Shown one piece after another: positions 14,980 to 22,959 of a stretch of 24,368 nucleotides of DNA. How positions within the stretch are numbered: position 1 is the stretch's first letter; every line of letters begins with the position of its first letter. The notes beneath the pieces are model-generated. The model had not been told where the DNA came from. It made no database searches and was given only the letters and a program-made list of their open reading frames with translations. Source of the DNA: CAYFUF01 sp964346245 (lineage in GTDB: Bacteria; Bacillota; Clostridia; Tissierellales; Peptoniphilaceae); contig CAYFUF010000021.1 in assembly GCA_964346245.1 (NCBI GenBank), forward strand, positions 1 to 24,368, in the 5' to 3' direction. The position numbers were made by a program, and so were the translations under genes.

Positions 14980-15783
14980 ATGGCCTACAATAATGATCCC
15001 AGAAACAACAATCGAAGGAATTTGGATCATCCAGACAATGGATATTCCTATGACCAAAACAGGAATGTTCAGGGTGATGGCACTTCGTTTATCGACCGCC
15101 CCTTCATCAACACGGAAAGCTTCTCTCAATACCTATCTAGAGTATTCCTATTGATGTTCTTTGGCTTAGCTATTACGGCAATCGTTGCGGTAGCTATCCC
15201 TTATAACTATAACTTGCTCATGTTTACGATTAACTTCTTCGCTGGCTCGGGTTCACTAATTACCCTAGTCGTTTATCTTGCTATTGCAATTTTCTTTGGC
15301 GTAGCGATAAAGAAGATGAATCCGGTTTTGGCTATGGCCCTATTCATCGTCTATGCGGTGTTAACGGGCTTCACCTTTTCCTTGCTGACGTTGATGTTTA
15401 CAACTGATGCAATCTGGAAGGCTTTCATCGCGGCTAGTGTTTTCTTCGGCGTTATGGCCCTATACGGCGCAACGACCAAGAAAGACTTGACCCAGATGAG
15501 GACCATCCTCTTCGTTGGCTTGATCAGTTTAGTGGTCGCCACCATAATCAACGTCTTCTTGCGCAGTGAGCTGATGGACTACGTCATCTCTTACGTTGGC
15601 GTTTTAGTTTTCGCCACTTACACCGCTTACGACGTCAATAAATTAAAGCTTATCTATCAATCGCAACCACAGGAAAGAGTCCTATCAGCTATGGCTGTTT
15701 ACGGCGCTTTCCAGCTCTATCTAGACTTCATTAACCTATTCATTTACCTGCTGCGCATCTTTGGCCGCTCGGGTCGAGATTAG
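14980..15783 (+). CDS. Bax inhibitor-1/YccA (BI-1, TMBIM) family membrane protein
   Basis: 267 residues from the ATG at 14980, chosen because AAAGGAG (14967-14973) sits 6 nt before it; a frame open to 14929 lacks a site and would start upstream of the probable promoter. A hydrophilic Asn/Asp-rich N-terminus of about 50 residues is followed by seven hydrophobic helices. The C-terminal helix pair with LYLDFINLFIYLLRIFGR is the family signature, with the conserved Asp in the last helix region. Bacterial relatives (BsYetJ) form pH-gated Ca2+ leak channels; others bind FtsH. The role here is not known. The gene is closed by a strong terminator (15829-15865). Confidence 0.92.
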   Translation: MAYNNDPRNNNRRNLDHPDNGYSYDQNRNVQGDGTSFIDRPFINTESFSQYLSRVFLLMFFGLAITAIVAVAIPYNYNLLMFTINFFAGSGSLITLVVYLAIAIFFGVAIKKMNPVLAMALFIVYAVLTGFTFSLLTLMFTTDAIWKAFIAASVFFGVMALYGATTKKDLTQMRTILFVGLISLVVATIINVFLRSELMDYVISYVGVLVFATYTAYDVNKLKLIYQSQPQERVLSAMAVYGAFQLYLDFINLFIYLLRIFGRSGRD

Positions 15784-15828
15784 GTTAGGCACCTGCTGAG
15801 TATAGATCGACGTCAATCGACCTAATGC

Positions 15829-15865
15829 AAGCTATATGGCATACTCGCTATGCCATATAGCTTTT
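15829..15865 (+). terminator. Terminator after the BI-1-like gene
   Basis: A perfect 15-bp stem (15829-15843 with 15849-15863) has a 5-nt loop and a short T-run. The downstream hemolysin-III-like gene begins only 28 nt later, and no promoter is evident between them, so that gene may depend on read-through. Confidence 0.85.
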
Positions 15866-15893
15866 CACTTTATTACCTGGAAAGGGACTTGGT

Positions 15894-16565
15894 ATGGAAA
15901 AAGAAAAAAGAAAAAGAAAATTAGAGCTGGTGACTTATGCTCTTCCGGAAAAGATTTTAAATACGACAACACATGCCATATCTGCTGTCCTCACGGTTTT
16001 TGCCTGGTACGTTCTCTTCCAGAGGAGTGAGACTTTTATGATGCAGCTGGCCAACACGATTTACAGCCTCTGCATCTTTATCATGTTCTTCAACTCTGCT
16101 TTGTATCATGGTGTGCCTTCTTCCAAGTTTTCCTATGTGATGAGGGCAATCGACCATTCTTCAATATTCCTTGCCATAGCGGGAACGTACACCCCAATTC
16201 TCCTCTATGGAATCGACAATACATACAGCTATATCGGCCTTGCCTTCATCTGGTTTTCGGCCATCGTGGGGATTATTTTGAAGATTATTGCCTTTTCTAC
16301 GGGCCATGTCACAAAGTCCGAAAAACCCGCCCTCATCATGTACCTGATTATGGGTTGGGTATCTGTCTTCTTCATTCCCAGCATGATTAGTTCCTTACCT
16401 TGGCAAGTCATCGGATTGATATTGCTTGGCGGCCTCTTCTATACAGTGGGTGTCTATTTTTATAAGCAACACAAGATAAAGATGAATCACTTTATTTGGC
16501 ATCTTTTCATCATGGGTGGGGCTTTTTCCCATTATTTTGCGATTTTCCTCATGACCAGAGGCTGA
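15894..16565 (+). CDS. trhA: Hemolysin III family / TrhA membrane protein (PAQR fold)
   Basis: 223 residues with seven predicted helices after a strongly basic N-terminus (MEKEKRKRKLELVTYALPEK). Conserved PAQR-like residues are visible: H27, SALYH (68-72), DHSSIF (87-92), GTYTP (97-101) and the C-terminal H199-x3-H203 with H213. H72 with H199/H203 fits the zinc site of this superfamily. The historical name hemolysin III is based on heterologous expression; bacterial relatives have been linked to membrane-fluidity/energy homeostasis. It is preceded by a weak AAAGGG site. A terminator hairpin sits between it and the BI-1-like gene, so co-transcription would need read-through. Confidence 0.9.
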   Translation: MEKEKRKRKLELVTYALPEKILNTTTHAISAVLTVFAWYVLFQRSETFMMQLANTIYSLCIFIMFFNSALYHGVPSSKFSYVMRAIDHSSIFLAIAGTYTPILLYGIDNTYSYIGLAFIWFSAIVGIILKIIAFSTGHVTKSEKPALIMYLIMGWVSVFFIPSMISSLPWQVIGLILLGGLFYTVGVYFYKQHKIKMNHFIWHLFIMGGAFSHYFAIFLMTRG

Positions 16566-16588
16566 CAAGACGTGATTTCACTATTTAT

Positions 16589-16617
16589 TTGAAGGTTTAA
16601 TCCTGAAAGAATATAAT
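16589..16617 (+). promoter_or_regulatory. Sigma-A-type promoter of the LCP operon
   Basis: TTGAAG (16589-16594), 17-nt spacer, perfect TATAAT (16612-16617). It directs the LCP gene and probably the following two genes, since no terminator is visible until 20638. Confidence 0.75.
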
Positions 16618-16636
16618 AGAATGAATACATATTGAG

Positions 16637-16663
16637 AAATCATTTACGTTTACGTAATGATTT
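16637..16663 (+). promoter_or_regulatory. Inverted repeat with TTTACG iterations in the LCP leader
   Basis: AAATCATTTACG (16637-16648) and CGTAATGATTT (16653-16663) form a dyad with one bulged T around a TTTA centre. TTTACG/TTACG occurs three times in 16642-16666. It lies about 13 nt after the predicted transcription start, so it could be an operator or a leader hairpin. The symmetry is visible; the role is inferred. Confidence 0.4.
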
Positions 16664-16740
16664 ACGAATTACTGAAACAACGTAGAAGAATAAGTTTGAA
16701 TCGTTGTTAACTCGTCGGCTTTCAAATGACAGGAGAACAA

Positions 16741-17970
16741 ATGCAAAACCGCAAAAGAAGTACTTTTATCTCATCAGGTATATTAGTTAGCCTGAGCTTG
16801 GTGACCTTAGCGTTGATCACTTATATCGGCTACCTCATGTTTACCAATAAACTGCTGCCAGTTAGCTTTCGCATCGTGGTTATTGGCTTGCTGGGTGTCT
16901 TGAGCTTACTCTTGCTCCTGATGGGCTTATCTGATTTGAACAACATTATGAAGATGCTAGGCGTCTTCTTCAATACCATATTGCTCCTCGTGGTCATGCT
17001 CGCTATCCTATACATTAACTCTGGTGTGAACACCCTCTATAGCATACAGCACAATAGCAACGCTGCTGAAGACGGGAAAGAGGTTGCCGAAGCGATCGAT
17101 GTAGAGGTCGAACAGGAAGGCTTTATCGTTTATATCGCTGGCAATGATAATTATGGTGATTTAGCGGAAGAGGGTAGGACGGATGTCAACATCTTGGTTG
17201 CCGTCAATCCGCAAACCAAGCAGATTGTCATGGTCAGTATCCCTAGGGACTCTTACCTACGCATACCAGGCAGAGGAGCCAACCAATACGATAAGCTCAC
17301 TCATGCAGGAAACTACGGTATTCGAACATCCATTCAGACGTTGGAGAATGCCCTAGATGTCAAAGTCAATTATTTCGTTCGGATGAACTTCTCTTCCTTT
17401 ATGGACATCATCGATGCAGTAGGAGGAATTGAAGTAGATAATCCAGATGCCTTTCTATCAAGCCAAAGTTCCAATTACTATGATTCGGGCTTGATTACTT
17501 TAGACAGTGCAGGTGCCTTGGACTTTGTCAGAGAGCGTTATCACTTGCCGGAAGGAGACTTTAGCCGGCAACGCAACCAAGGCTTGGTGATCGAAGCGGT
17601 GTTTAAAAAGGTTGTCTCCAGTGATTTACTCTTCAATTTTCAGGGAATCATGGAAGCAGTAGCAGAATCTGTAGAGACCAATATGCCGGTTTCCACCATT
17701 ATGGACTTTGTCAATTACCAGATTTCTAGCAACGCGGATTGGGACTTCCAAACACTGAGGGTGGATGGTGAAGATACACTAGGCCTTCCTTCCTATGCGA
17801 TGCCAGGTTACGAGCTGTATATGTTCGTTCCTGATGAGGATAACTTAGACCATATCCACGAGGTCTTCGCGGGTATCCTCGACGGTACTTATTTGATTAG
17901 TGAAAATGAAGAGAACCATATCGAGTCCAATCTAGAGAATTCAACAGAGGATGACGGTTCCGACTACTAA
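16741..17970 (+). CDS. LytR-CpsA-Psr (LCP) family cell-wall polymer ligase
   Basis: 409 residues from the ATG at 16741, preferred over the ATG at 16726 because AGGAG (16731-16735) lies 5 nt before it. Three N-terminal helices (about 9-34, 41-62, 72-92) precede an extracellular LCP domain (about 145-290) with RTDVN (146-150), SIPRDSY (166-172), DKLTHAG (184-190) and RERYHLPEGDFSRQRNQ (264-280). The Arg/Asp residues in these motifs bind the polyprenyl pyrophosphate. LCP enzymes transfer teichoic acid or capsule polymers from undecaprenyl carriers to peptidoglycan. Most have one N-terminal helix; three here places it with the multi-helix CpsA-like members. The acidic C-terminal tail is likely unstructured. 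The next gene starts 76 nt downstream. Confidence 0.92.
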   Translation: MQNRKRSTFISSGILVSLSLVTLALITYIGYLMFTNKLLPVSFRIVVIGLLGVLSLLLLLMGLSDLNNIMKMLGVFFNTILLLVVMLAILYINSGVNTLYSIQHNSNAAEDGKEVAEAIDVEVEQEGFIVYIAGNDNYGDLAEEGRTDVNILVAVNPQTKQIVMVSIPRDSYLRIPGRGANQYDKLTHAGNYGIRTSIQTLENALDVKVNYFVRMNFSSFMDIIDAVGGIEVDNPDAFLSSQSSNYYDSGLITLDSAGALDFVRERYHLPEGDFSRQRNQGLVIEAVFKKVVSSDLLFNFQGIMEAVAESVETNMPVSTIMDFVNYQISSNADWDFQTLRVDGEDTLGLPSYAMPGYELYMFVPDEDNLDHIHEVFAGILDGTYLISENEENHIESNLENSTEDDGSDY

Positions 17971-18046
17971 GAGCGATTTGATGGTGAAGGCGAGCAATAG
18001 GCTAACAAAGCGAATATATTTCCTCAACTGATAGAGGGAGGGTAAT

Positions 18047-19318
18047 GTGGTTCAATTATTTTCCGTAGGCTCAGATGTCCACGAGCTAGAAGTCAGAAGA
18101 ATCTATGACAACGGCAGATATCTCTCTTTTTACCGTGCCTATATTTCCACGGAGGACGTTAAACTTTCCGAAGAGATTATGGAAGCTAGCTTGATCATGG
18201 CAGCTAAGCATTCCGAGCAAACACTTAAGATGGACAGTTTCCAACTTAAGTCTTTTATTGTGGTCCTAACTGAGTACCAATTGGAACGTTTTGAGCGGCT
18301 ACGAAAGAAAGATGGTCGCCCGATGAAGCCCCTAAAACCATTCACTGTTAATAAGGCCCTTGGCAACGATCCAGATCAAAATGAGCGTGGCACTCGCCTG
18401 CAAAGACTCTCTTTGCGCGATATTGCCATCCTCTCCTTACATACTATTAACAACCTGAAATTTGATGACATTGCCGAACTCTTTTCCACCAAAATTAAGT
18501 TGATTATTAAGCGTTTCCGCCGGGCTAACACCAGCTTGAATACCGAATCCGCATCGATTGAGGATAGGCTGAATTCAAGCAATAAGATGCAGCCCCAAAC
18601 ATCCCGTCTAGTCTATGAGCTCATGCAGCAAAAGATTCTCCATTTAGAGCGGGCAATGAATACTAATAATCACTTACTTTCAGCGGAAGCTGAGGCAAGA
18701 GTTCAGGAAAAAATGAAGAACACATCCAGTGGCTTTTCTCTTGCGAATATTCCAAGAGGGGCCATTTTTGCTATTCTAGCTATAGTCTTGCTCCTCGTGA
18801 TTCTTATTTTCACTCGAATCTTCGCAACGTCAGATATCAAAGAGGGAGATGAGTTAGAATTAACGAGCGGCAGTGAATCTCTAGGTCACCAGGCCGGTCT
18901 ACCAACAGAGGATGATGTCGAAGAGAGTATCCAGACCTTTACGACAACTACCGTGGTGCCTGAAGGCCTCTACGCATCCTATACCAAGACGACCGTCTTC
19001 ATCGACCCTGACACACTAATTCTATTTGATCTTACCGAAGGACAAACGCCTCAAGAGGTATATGACTTGGCAGAAATTGCTGAATCGCATTGGGGAGTAC
19101 AATACGTCGGAAAAATCGAAGATACCATTTACCTTGCCTTTATCGATGGCACCGGGGGAATTATAGAAGGAGTGCCAGCCAGTCTGGAAGAGACCAGATA
19201 TTGGCAGAGCTATTGGTTCGAGAACCAGAGCCCCTTAAAGCAAGAGTTAAAATCGGGTATAGTGATCGATGAGGTTCAATACCAGTTTGATAGTACAGAA
19301 GTAGAAAACGACAACTAG
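18047..19318 (+). CDS. Membrane protein with ECF-sigma-like cytoplasmic half (novel architecture)
   Basis: 423 residues from a GTG after GAGGGAGGG. Residues about 18-95 (YLSFYRAYIST.DVKLSEEI..) read like a divergent sigma region 2. Residues about 118-162 (LSLRDIAILSLHTINNLKFDD, then IAELFSTKIKLIIKRFRRA) read like a region 4 helix-turn-helix. A polar, possibly coiled segment (about 185-230) leads to one transmembrane helix (about 239-258, GAIFAILAIVLLLVILIFT). An acidic extracytoplasmic domain of about 160 residues follows, which I do not recognise. The layout suggests a one-piece transmembrane regulator: sensor outside, promoter- or DNA-binding part inside. It lies between an LCP gene and glutamate dehydrogenase; its stop TAG overlaps the dehydrogenase ribosome site. 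The sigma resemblance is by eye only and lacks the usual acidic region 2 core. Confidence 0.6.
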   Translation: MVQLFSVGSDVHELEVRRIYDNGRYLSFYRAYISTEDVKLSEEIMEASLIMAAKHSEQTLKMDSFQLKSFIVVLTEYQLERFERLRKKDGRPMKPLKPFTVNKALGNDPDQNERGTRLQRLSLRDIAILSLHTINNLKFDDIAELFSTKIKLIIKRFRRANTSLNTESASIEDRLNSSNKMQPQTSRLVYELMQQKILHLERAMNTNNHLLSAEAEARVQEKMKNTSSGFSLANIPRGAIFAILAIVLLLVILIFTRIFATSDIKEGDELELTSGSESLGHQAGLPTEDDVEESIQTFTTTTVVPEGLYASYTKTTVFIDPDTLILFDLTEGQTPQEVYDLAEIAESHWGVQYVGKIEDTIYLAFIDGTGGIIEGVPASLEETRYWQSYWFENQSPLKQELKSGIVIDEVQYQFDSTEVENDN

Positions 19319-19329
19319 GAGGACATAAT

Positions 19330-20604
19330 ATGGCAGAACACCTAAGCGCACTAGAGAGCGTCAAGAAGTATATCAAGGATGCCTGTGACACCCTCGGCTA
19401 CAATGACGAAGTTTACCAGAAGCTGTCTAGTATTAAACTGTTTACGGAAGTAAACTTTAGCGTGCAGATGGATGATGGTTCAAAACGCGTTTTTACTGGT
19501 TATCGTTCCCTTCACAACAATGCTTTGGGACCTGGCAAGGGCGGCATCCGCTTTCATCCAAGTGTAACTGCTGATGAGGTTAAGGCTTTATCGGTGTGGA
19601 TGAGCTTGAAGTGTGCTCTATCCGACCTACCATATGGCGGTGGTAAGGGAGGCGTTATCTGCGATCCTAAAGAGCTTTCCAAAGCCGAATTGGAGCGGCT
19701 CAGCAGGTCCTTTGTAAGAGCAATTGCTCCTGTCATCGGTGAATTTCAAGATATACTAGCACCAGATGTCAACACCAATGGACAGGTCATGAGCTGGATG
19801 ACCGATGAGTATCAGATGCTTACAGGTCAATCGACCATGGGTACCTTCACTGGCAAACCTGTTAATTTTGGTGGCTCAAAAGGTAGGGAAGATGCCACAG
19901 GTTTAGGCGTTGCTATGATTGTTGACCGGTGGACCAAGTATCAAGATATCGAAACATCCGATCTATCCTGCGCAATCCAAGGCTTTGGCAATGTAGGTCA
20001 CTATGCCATGAAGCACTTGGAAGATAGGGGAGCGAAAATCGTTGCGGTCGCCCACCATTCCAAGAATTATGTAGACAACGAATATGCTATCTACAATGAG
20101 GATGGCCTATCCCATGATGACCTCTTCGACTGGTACTACGATCAAGACCACAAGGATTTCCTCGATTATCCCGATGGCGAAATTATTAGCATTGAAGAGT
20201 TTTGGAAGCTCAACGTAGATGCCCTTATTCCAGCAGCCCTGGAAGAATCGGTCAACGAAGAAACAGCGGAACTAATCCAAGCCAAGGTGGTTGTAGAAGC
20301 CGCTAATGGTGCAGCAACGGTAGAAGGAGAGAAAATCCTTAACGACAAGGGAGTCATTCTCATACCAGATATTTTGGCTAATGGGGGAGGCGTTATCGTA
20401 TCCTTCTATGAGTGGATGCAAAATCAGAACTTCGATTACCTGAGTGCAGAAGAAGTACACGACCGCTTAGAAGAAAGAGTGAACAATTCTTATGATACGA
20501 TTCACCGTATTCAAGAGCAGTATGCCTGCACCATCAGGGAGGCCTCTTATCTTGCTCCAATCAAGCGCATTACTCAGGTCATGAAGCTTAGAGGAGAGAT
20601 TTAA
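19330..20604 (+). CDS. gdhA: Glutamate dehydrogenase (Glu/Leu/Phe/Val dehydrogenase family)
   Basis: 424 residues, matching the GudB/RocG-size hexameric NAD-type enzyme. The protein interconverts glutamate and 2-oxoglutarate plus ammonia. The substrate-binding stretch GPGKGGIRFHP (68-77) is followed by K94 and the catalytic-lysine motif PYGGGKGG (101-108, K106), catalytic D146 (APDVNTNG), a Rossmann fold with GFGNVG (about 219-224), and ANGA and NGGGVIVSFYEW near the C-terminus. AGGAGG overlaps the preceding stop, so translation is coupled to the membrane sigma-like gene 11 nt upstream. Within this family leucine or phenylalanine dehydrogenase is possible, but the length and PYGGGKGG context favour glutamate. 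It ends in a strong terminator. Confidence 0.92.
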   Translation: MAEHLSALESVKKYIKDACDTLGYNDEVYQKLSSIKLFTEVNFSVQMDDGSKRVFTGYRSLHNNALGPGKGGIRFHPSVTADEVKALSVWMSLKCALSDLPYGGGKGGVICDPKELSKAELERLSRSFVRAIAPVIGEFQDILAPDVNTNGQVMSWMTDEYQMLTGQSTMGTFTGKPVNFGGSKGREDATGLGVAMIVDRWTKYQDIETSDLSCAIQGFGNVGHYAMKHLEDRGAKIVAVAHHSKNYVDNEYAIYNEDGLSHDDLFDWYYDQDHKDFLDYPDGEIISIEEFWKLNVDALIPAALEESVNEETAELIQAKVVVEAANGAATVEGEKILNDKGVILIPDILANGGGVIVSFYEWMQNQNFDYLSAEEVHDRLEERVNNSYDTIHRIQEQYACTIREASYLAPIKRITQVMKLRGEI

Positions 20605-20637
20605 GCAAGCGGCAGTAGACCGTCATATTGAACACGA

Positions 20638-20664
20638 AAAAGCCGAGGATAATCCTCGGCTTTT
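20638..20664. terminator. Terminator after glutamate dehydrogenase
   Basis: A perfect 12-bp stem (20638-20649 with 20653-20664) has a 3-nt loop. T-runs flank it on both strands, so it serves gdhA and also faces the convergent lipoprotein pseudogene. Confidence 0.9.
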
Positions 20665-20708
20665 AACTTTTTAATTGTATGCGATATCGCAGGCTTAAAT
20701 ACAGCGAC

Positions 20709-21034
20709 CTATCTCTTGTGGAAGATCAGGGTTTCATTCATGCCTGAGTCTTCTTCATAATCAGTTTGTGTAATCGTCAAGGTGTCGCCTTATAGCTTCA
20801 TATCATAATGAGCCAATGTTAAAAGTCATTTGGACTTCAGTACCCATCCTATCGAGTTGCTCTTGCTGGGAGGAATCAAAGCCTAAAGAATCGGACTTCG
20901 CAAAGTCTAGCGCCCAAGATGTGTCTGCAAGGCCCTCTTTGGTCAGTTCAATACTCTTTTCTCCACCAGACGAACATGCGCTAAGGGTTAGGATGGCAAT
21001 CAGTAACAGTACAATGATGTTTTTTTCTTTTCAT
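20709..21034 (-). pseudogene. Decayed tandem copy of the lipoprotein gene
   Basis: Homologous throughout its remaining parts to the lipoprotein at 21185-21673. It keeps a ribosome site (TAGGAG, 21041-21046), a lipobox LSAC and the shared segment W-A-L-D-F-A-K-S-D-S-L-G-F-D-S-S-Q-Q-E-Q-L-D. At the 3' end it keeps GDTLTITQTD...LIFHKR against GDTLILTQTD...LVLNKR. Damage: one extra A in a run of seven (plus-strand T7 at 21020-21026) shifts the frame five codons in; about 55-60 central residues are deleted; there is a second frame shift and a TAA before GDTL. Plainly non-functional, and the two copies sit head to tail 150 nt apart, so they arose by tandem duplication. Confidence 0.88.
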
Positions 21035-21144
21035 TATTTTCTCCTATATCTTATTGTACTTAACTATACCATTAATCTGCTTGATGTCATAGAGCATAAG
21101 GTATTCTTTCTTTTACCCTTTTTGCTAACCCTAAGTCGTGCAAG

Positions 21145-21171
21145 AAAAAAGCCCCAGATTTCTCCGGGGGG
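21145..21171 (-). terminator. Terminator of the lipoprotein gene
   Basis: On the minus strand a GC-rich stem (CCCC/GGGG plus two more pairs across one mismatch, 21152-21169) is followed by T6. It begins about 15 nt after the lipoprotein stop. Confidence 0.75.
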
Positions 21172-21184
21172 CCAATTCATTCAA

Positions 21185-21673
21185 CTATCTCTTATTCAAT
21201 ACAAGTTTTTCATTTTGTCCTTCAGGATTATCAGTTTGAGTAAGTATAAGGGTGTCACCATCTAAGCTGATATCGTAGTTAGCTACATCGTCGCCAGATT
21301 CATCGAGCGTAGTAACTAACTTGCCATCCTTGACTTCCCACTTAACAACCATAGTTTCATACATCGAGTTAGCAATGTCTAGCATTAGCTTACGTTGGTC
21401 TTCCGTAACGCCTTCGCCTAATGGGCCATCAGCTTCAGCCATAATGAATTTCATCGTACCATTAGCATCAAAGTGCAGTTGGATCTCTGCGGCAACTTGG
21501 TCAAGTTGCTCCTGCGCACTCTGATCGAATCCTGATGAATCAGACTGAGCGATGTCAACAGCCCACTTGGTGCCAGATAAGGTGTCGTTTGTTACGCCAC
21601 CGCCGCCGGATGAACAAGCGCTTAGGGTTAGCACAGCCACTAATAATAATGCGATTAAACTTCTTCTTTTCAT
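21185..21673 (-). CDS. Small lipoprotein of unknown function
   Basis: 162 residues from the ATG at 21673. An ATG two codons earlier abuts the AAAGGAG site and is too close to use. The lipoprotein signal peptide MKRRSLIALLLVAVLTLSAC gives a lipidated Cys20, followed by a Ser/Gly-rich spacer. The mature part (about 140 residues) is acidic with predicted beta strands (LHFDANGTMKFIM, VVKWEVKDGKLVTTL, YDISLDGDTLILTQ). It is reminiscent of small lipocalin-like or META-type lipoprotein domains, but I cannot assign a family. It should be tethered to the outer face of the membrane. A decayed tandem copy lies just downstream. No clear promoter is visible in the 73-nt gap from the aminotransferase gene, so it may be the last gene of that operon. 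Confidence 0.85.
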   Translation of the reverse strand: MKRRSLIALLLVAVLTLSACSSGGGGVTNDTLSGTKWAVDIAQSDSSGFDQSAQEQLDQVAAEIQLHFDANGTMKFIMAEADGPLGEGVTEDQRKLMLDIANSMYETMVVKWEVKDGKLVTTLDESGDDVANYDISLDGDTLILTQTDNPEGQNEKLVLNKR

Positions 21674-21746
21674 AATCATCTCCTTTAGTTAATTGGCTTG
21701 TTGAGTCATTTTTACCCAGATTCGATAACAATAGACTATTTTCTGT

Positions 21747-22949
21747 CTAGTGAATATTACGATAGGATTTAGGATAACAATCTAAAGCTTTATCCAAAAT
21801 TTCAACAGCTCGCAGTAGTACCTGTTCAGACACGCAGTAGGATACTCTAATTTCGTTGCGACCAGCTCCTTCAGTGGCATAGAAGGCTTCTGCAGGAGAG
21901 GGGAGGATAGTCTCGCCTTGGTCTTCAAATTCATTGAGCAACCAGATAACGAAATCTTCTGCATTCTCCAAAGGCAGCGATACGAGTGTATAGAAAGCTC
22001 CTTCAGGTACAGAGAACTTAACATCTTGAATCTGCGCTAAAGCTTCCTGTAATTTCTTGCGTCGGCTATCATAAGTTTTCGCCACTTCATCAAAGTAGCT
22101 TTGGTCGAGGACGTGAAGAGCACCAACAGCAAACTGCTCTAAGCTAGGAGCCGCTAACCTCATCTGGCATAGCTTTAAGATGGAGGCCCCAATTTCAATA
22201 TTCTTGGTCGCCAAGGTGCCAACACGGGAGCCACAAGCGGCATACTTTTTGGATGCGCTATCCAAGAGGATAACTTGTTGGTCCATATCGGCATAAGAGC
22301 CGAAGGACACGAAATCACGGTCAGTATAGTTGAACTCTCTGTATACTTCATCAGCGATGATGACCAGATTGTGGTCTTTAGCTAGCTTAATTAAGCGGTC
22401 GACCTCTTCCTTGGTGTAGACACGGCCAGTTGGGTTGCCTGGATTGGCTAATAGAATGGCTTTACTCTTATCAGTGACGATCGATTCCAGCTCTTCTTGG
22501 CTGGGAATCTCGTAGTTGTTTTCGATTGTGGTTTTGATTATCTGCGTCTCTAGGCCAAATAGGTCAGCGACCAACTTGTAGTTGGTATAGAAGGGCTCAA
22601 TGAGGATTAGGGCGTCGCCAACGTCGCATAGGGTAAGCAGGGAGAACATGATTCCCTCCATGGCCCCCATCGTGACAAATATTTCTTCAGCCTTAAAGTC
22701 CAAACCCTTTTTTCGGTAGTAATCAACTTGGGCGTCTACCATATCTTGGATGCCCTTAGAGTTGGCATAGGGGAGGTGTTTCTCGGGGTAGTTTCCCATA
22801 GATTCAAAATACAGGTCGGGGGCATCGATGTCCGGCTGGCCGATATTTAAAGCTAAGATCTTGGTTCCTCTTGCCTGGGCGGCTTTTGCGTAAGGGTTAA
22901 ACTTTCGATTGGGCGATACCGCTAATTTTTGTATTCTTTCCGACAACAA
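21747..22949 (-). CDS. PLP-dependent aminotransferase (class I/II, aspartate aminotransferase-like)
   Basis: 400 residues, fold type I. Conserved elements: LNIGQPDID (34-42), YANSKGIQDM (61-70, family YG..G.P variant), NPGNPTG (169-175), ADEVY (199-203), the Schiff-base motif SASKKYAACGSRVG with K234, and the carboxylate Arg in NEIRVSYC near residue 376. The enzyme moves an amino group between an amino acid and 2-oxoglutarate; the exact amino acid is not readable. The start is TTG (22949, or the adjacent TTG at 22946) after GAGGAAAG; the upstream glycosyltransferase ends only 10 nt before, so the two form an operon. A weak 5-bp dyad overlaps the stop; there is no convincing terminator before the lipoprotein gene. 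Confidence 0.9.
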   Translation of the reverse strand: MLSERIQKLAVSPNRKFNPYAKAAQARGTKILALNIGQPDIDAPDLYFESMGNYPEKHLPYANSKGIQDMVDAQVDYYRKKGLDFKAEEIFVTMGAMEGIMFSLLTLCDVGDALILIEPFYTNYKLVADLFGLETQIIKTTIENNYEIPSQEELESIVTDKSKAILLANPGNPTGRVYTKEEVDRLIKLAKDHNLVIIADEVYREFNYTDRDFVSFGSYADMDQQVILLDSASKKYAACGSRVGTLATKNIEIGASILKLCQMRLAAPSLEQFAVGALHVLDQSYFDEVAKTYDSRRKKLQEALAQIQDVKFSVPEGAFYTLVSLPLENAEDFVIWLLNEFEDQGETILPSPAEAFYATEGAGRNEIRVSYCVSEQVLLRAVEILDKALDCYPKSYRNIH

Positions 22950-22959
22950 GGTCTTTCCT

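Noticed and set aside
16637..16663. Riboswitch upstream of the LCP gene
   Set aside because: Only one short bulged hairpin in a leader of about 115 nt; no known aptamer motif is recognisable.
21020..21026. Phase-variable homopolymer in the second lipoprotein
   Set aside because: Changing the run length would restore only the N-terminal part; a central deletion, another frameshift and a stop remain, so switching could not give a working protein.
20816..21265. 149-codon plus-strand ORF
   Set aside because: It lies antisense to the lipoprotein pseudogene and the real lipoprotein gene, has no ribosome site, and its composition matches an antisense shadow.
21732..21749. Terminator after the aminotransferase gene
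   Set aside because: The dyad is only 5 bp, AT-rich, and lacks a T-run; too weak to call.
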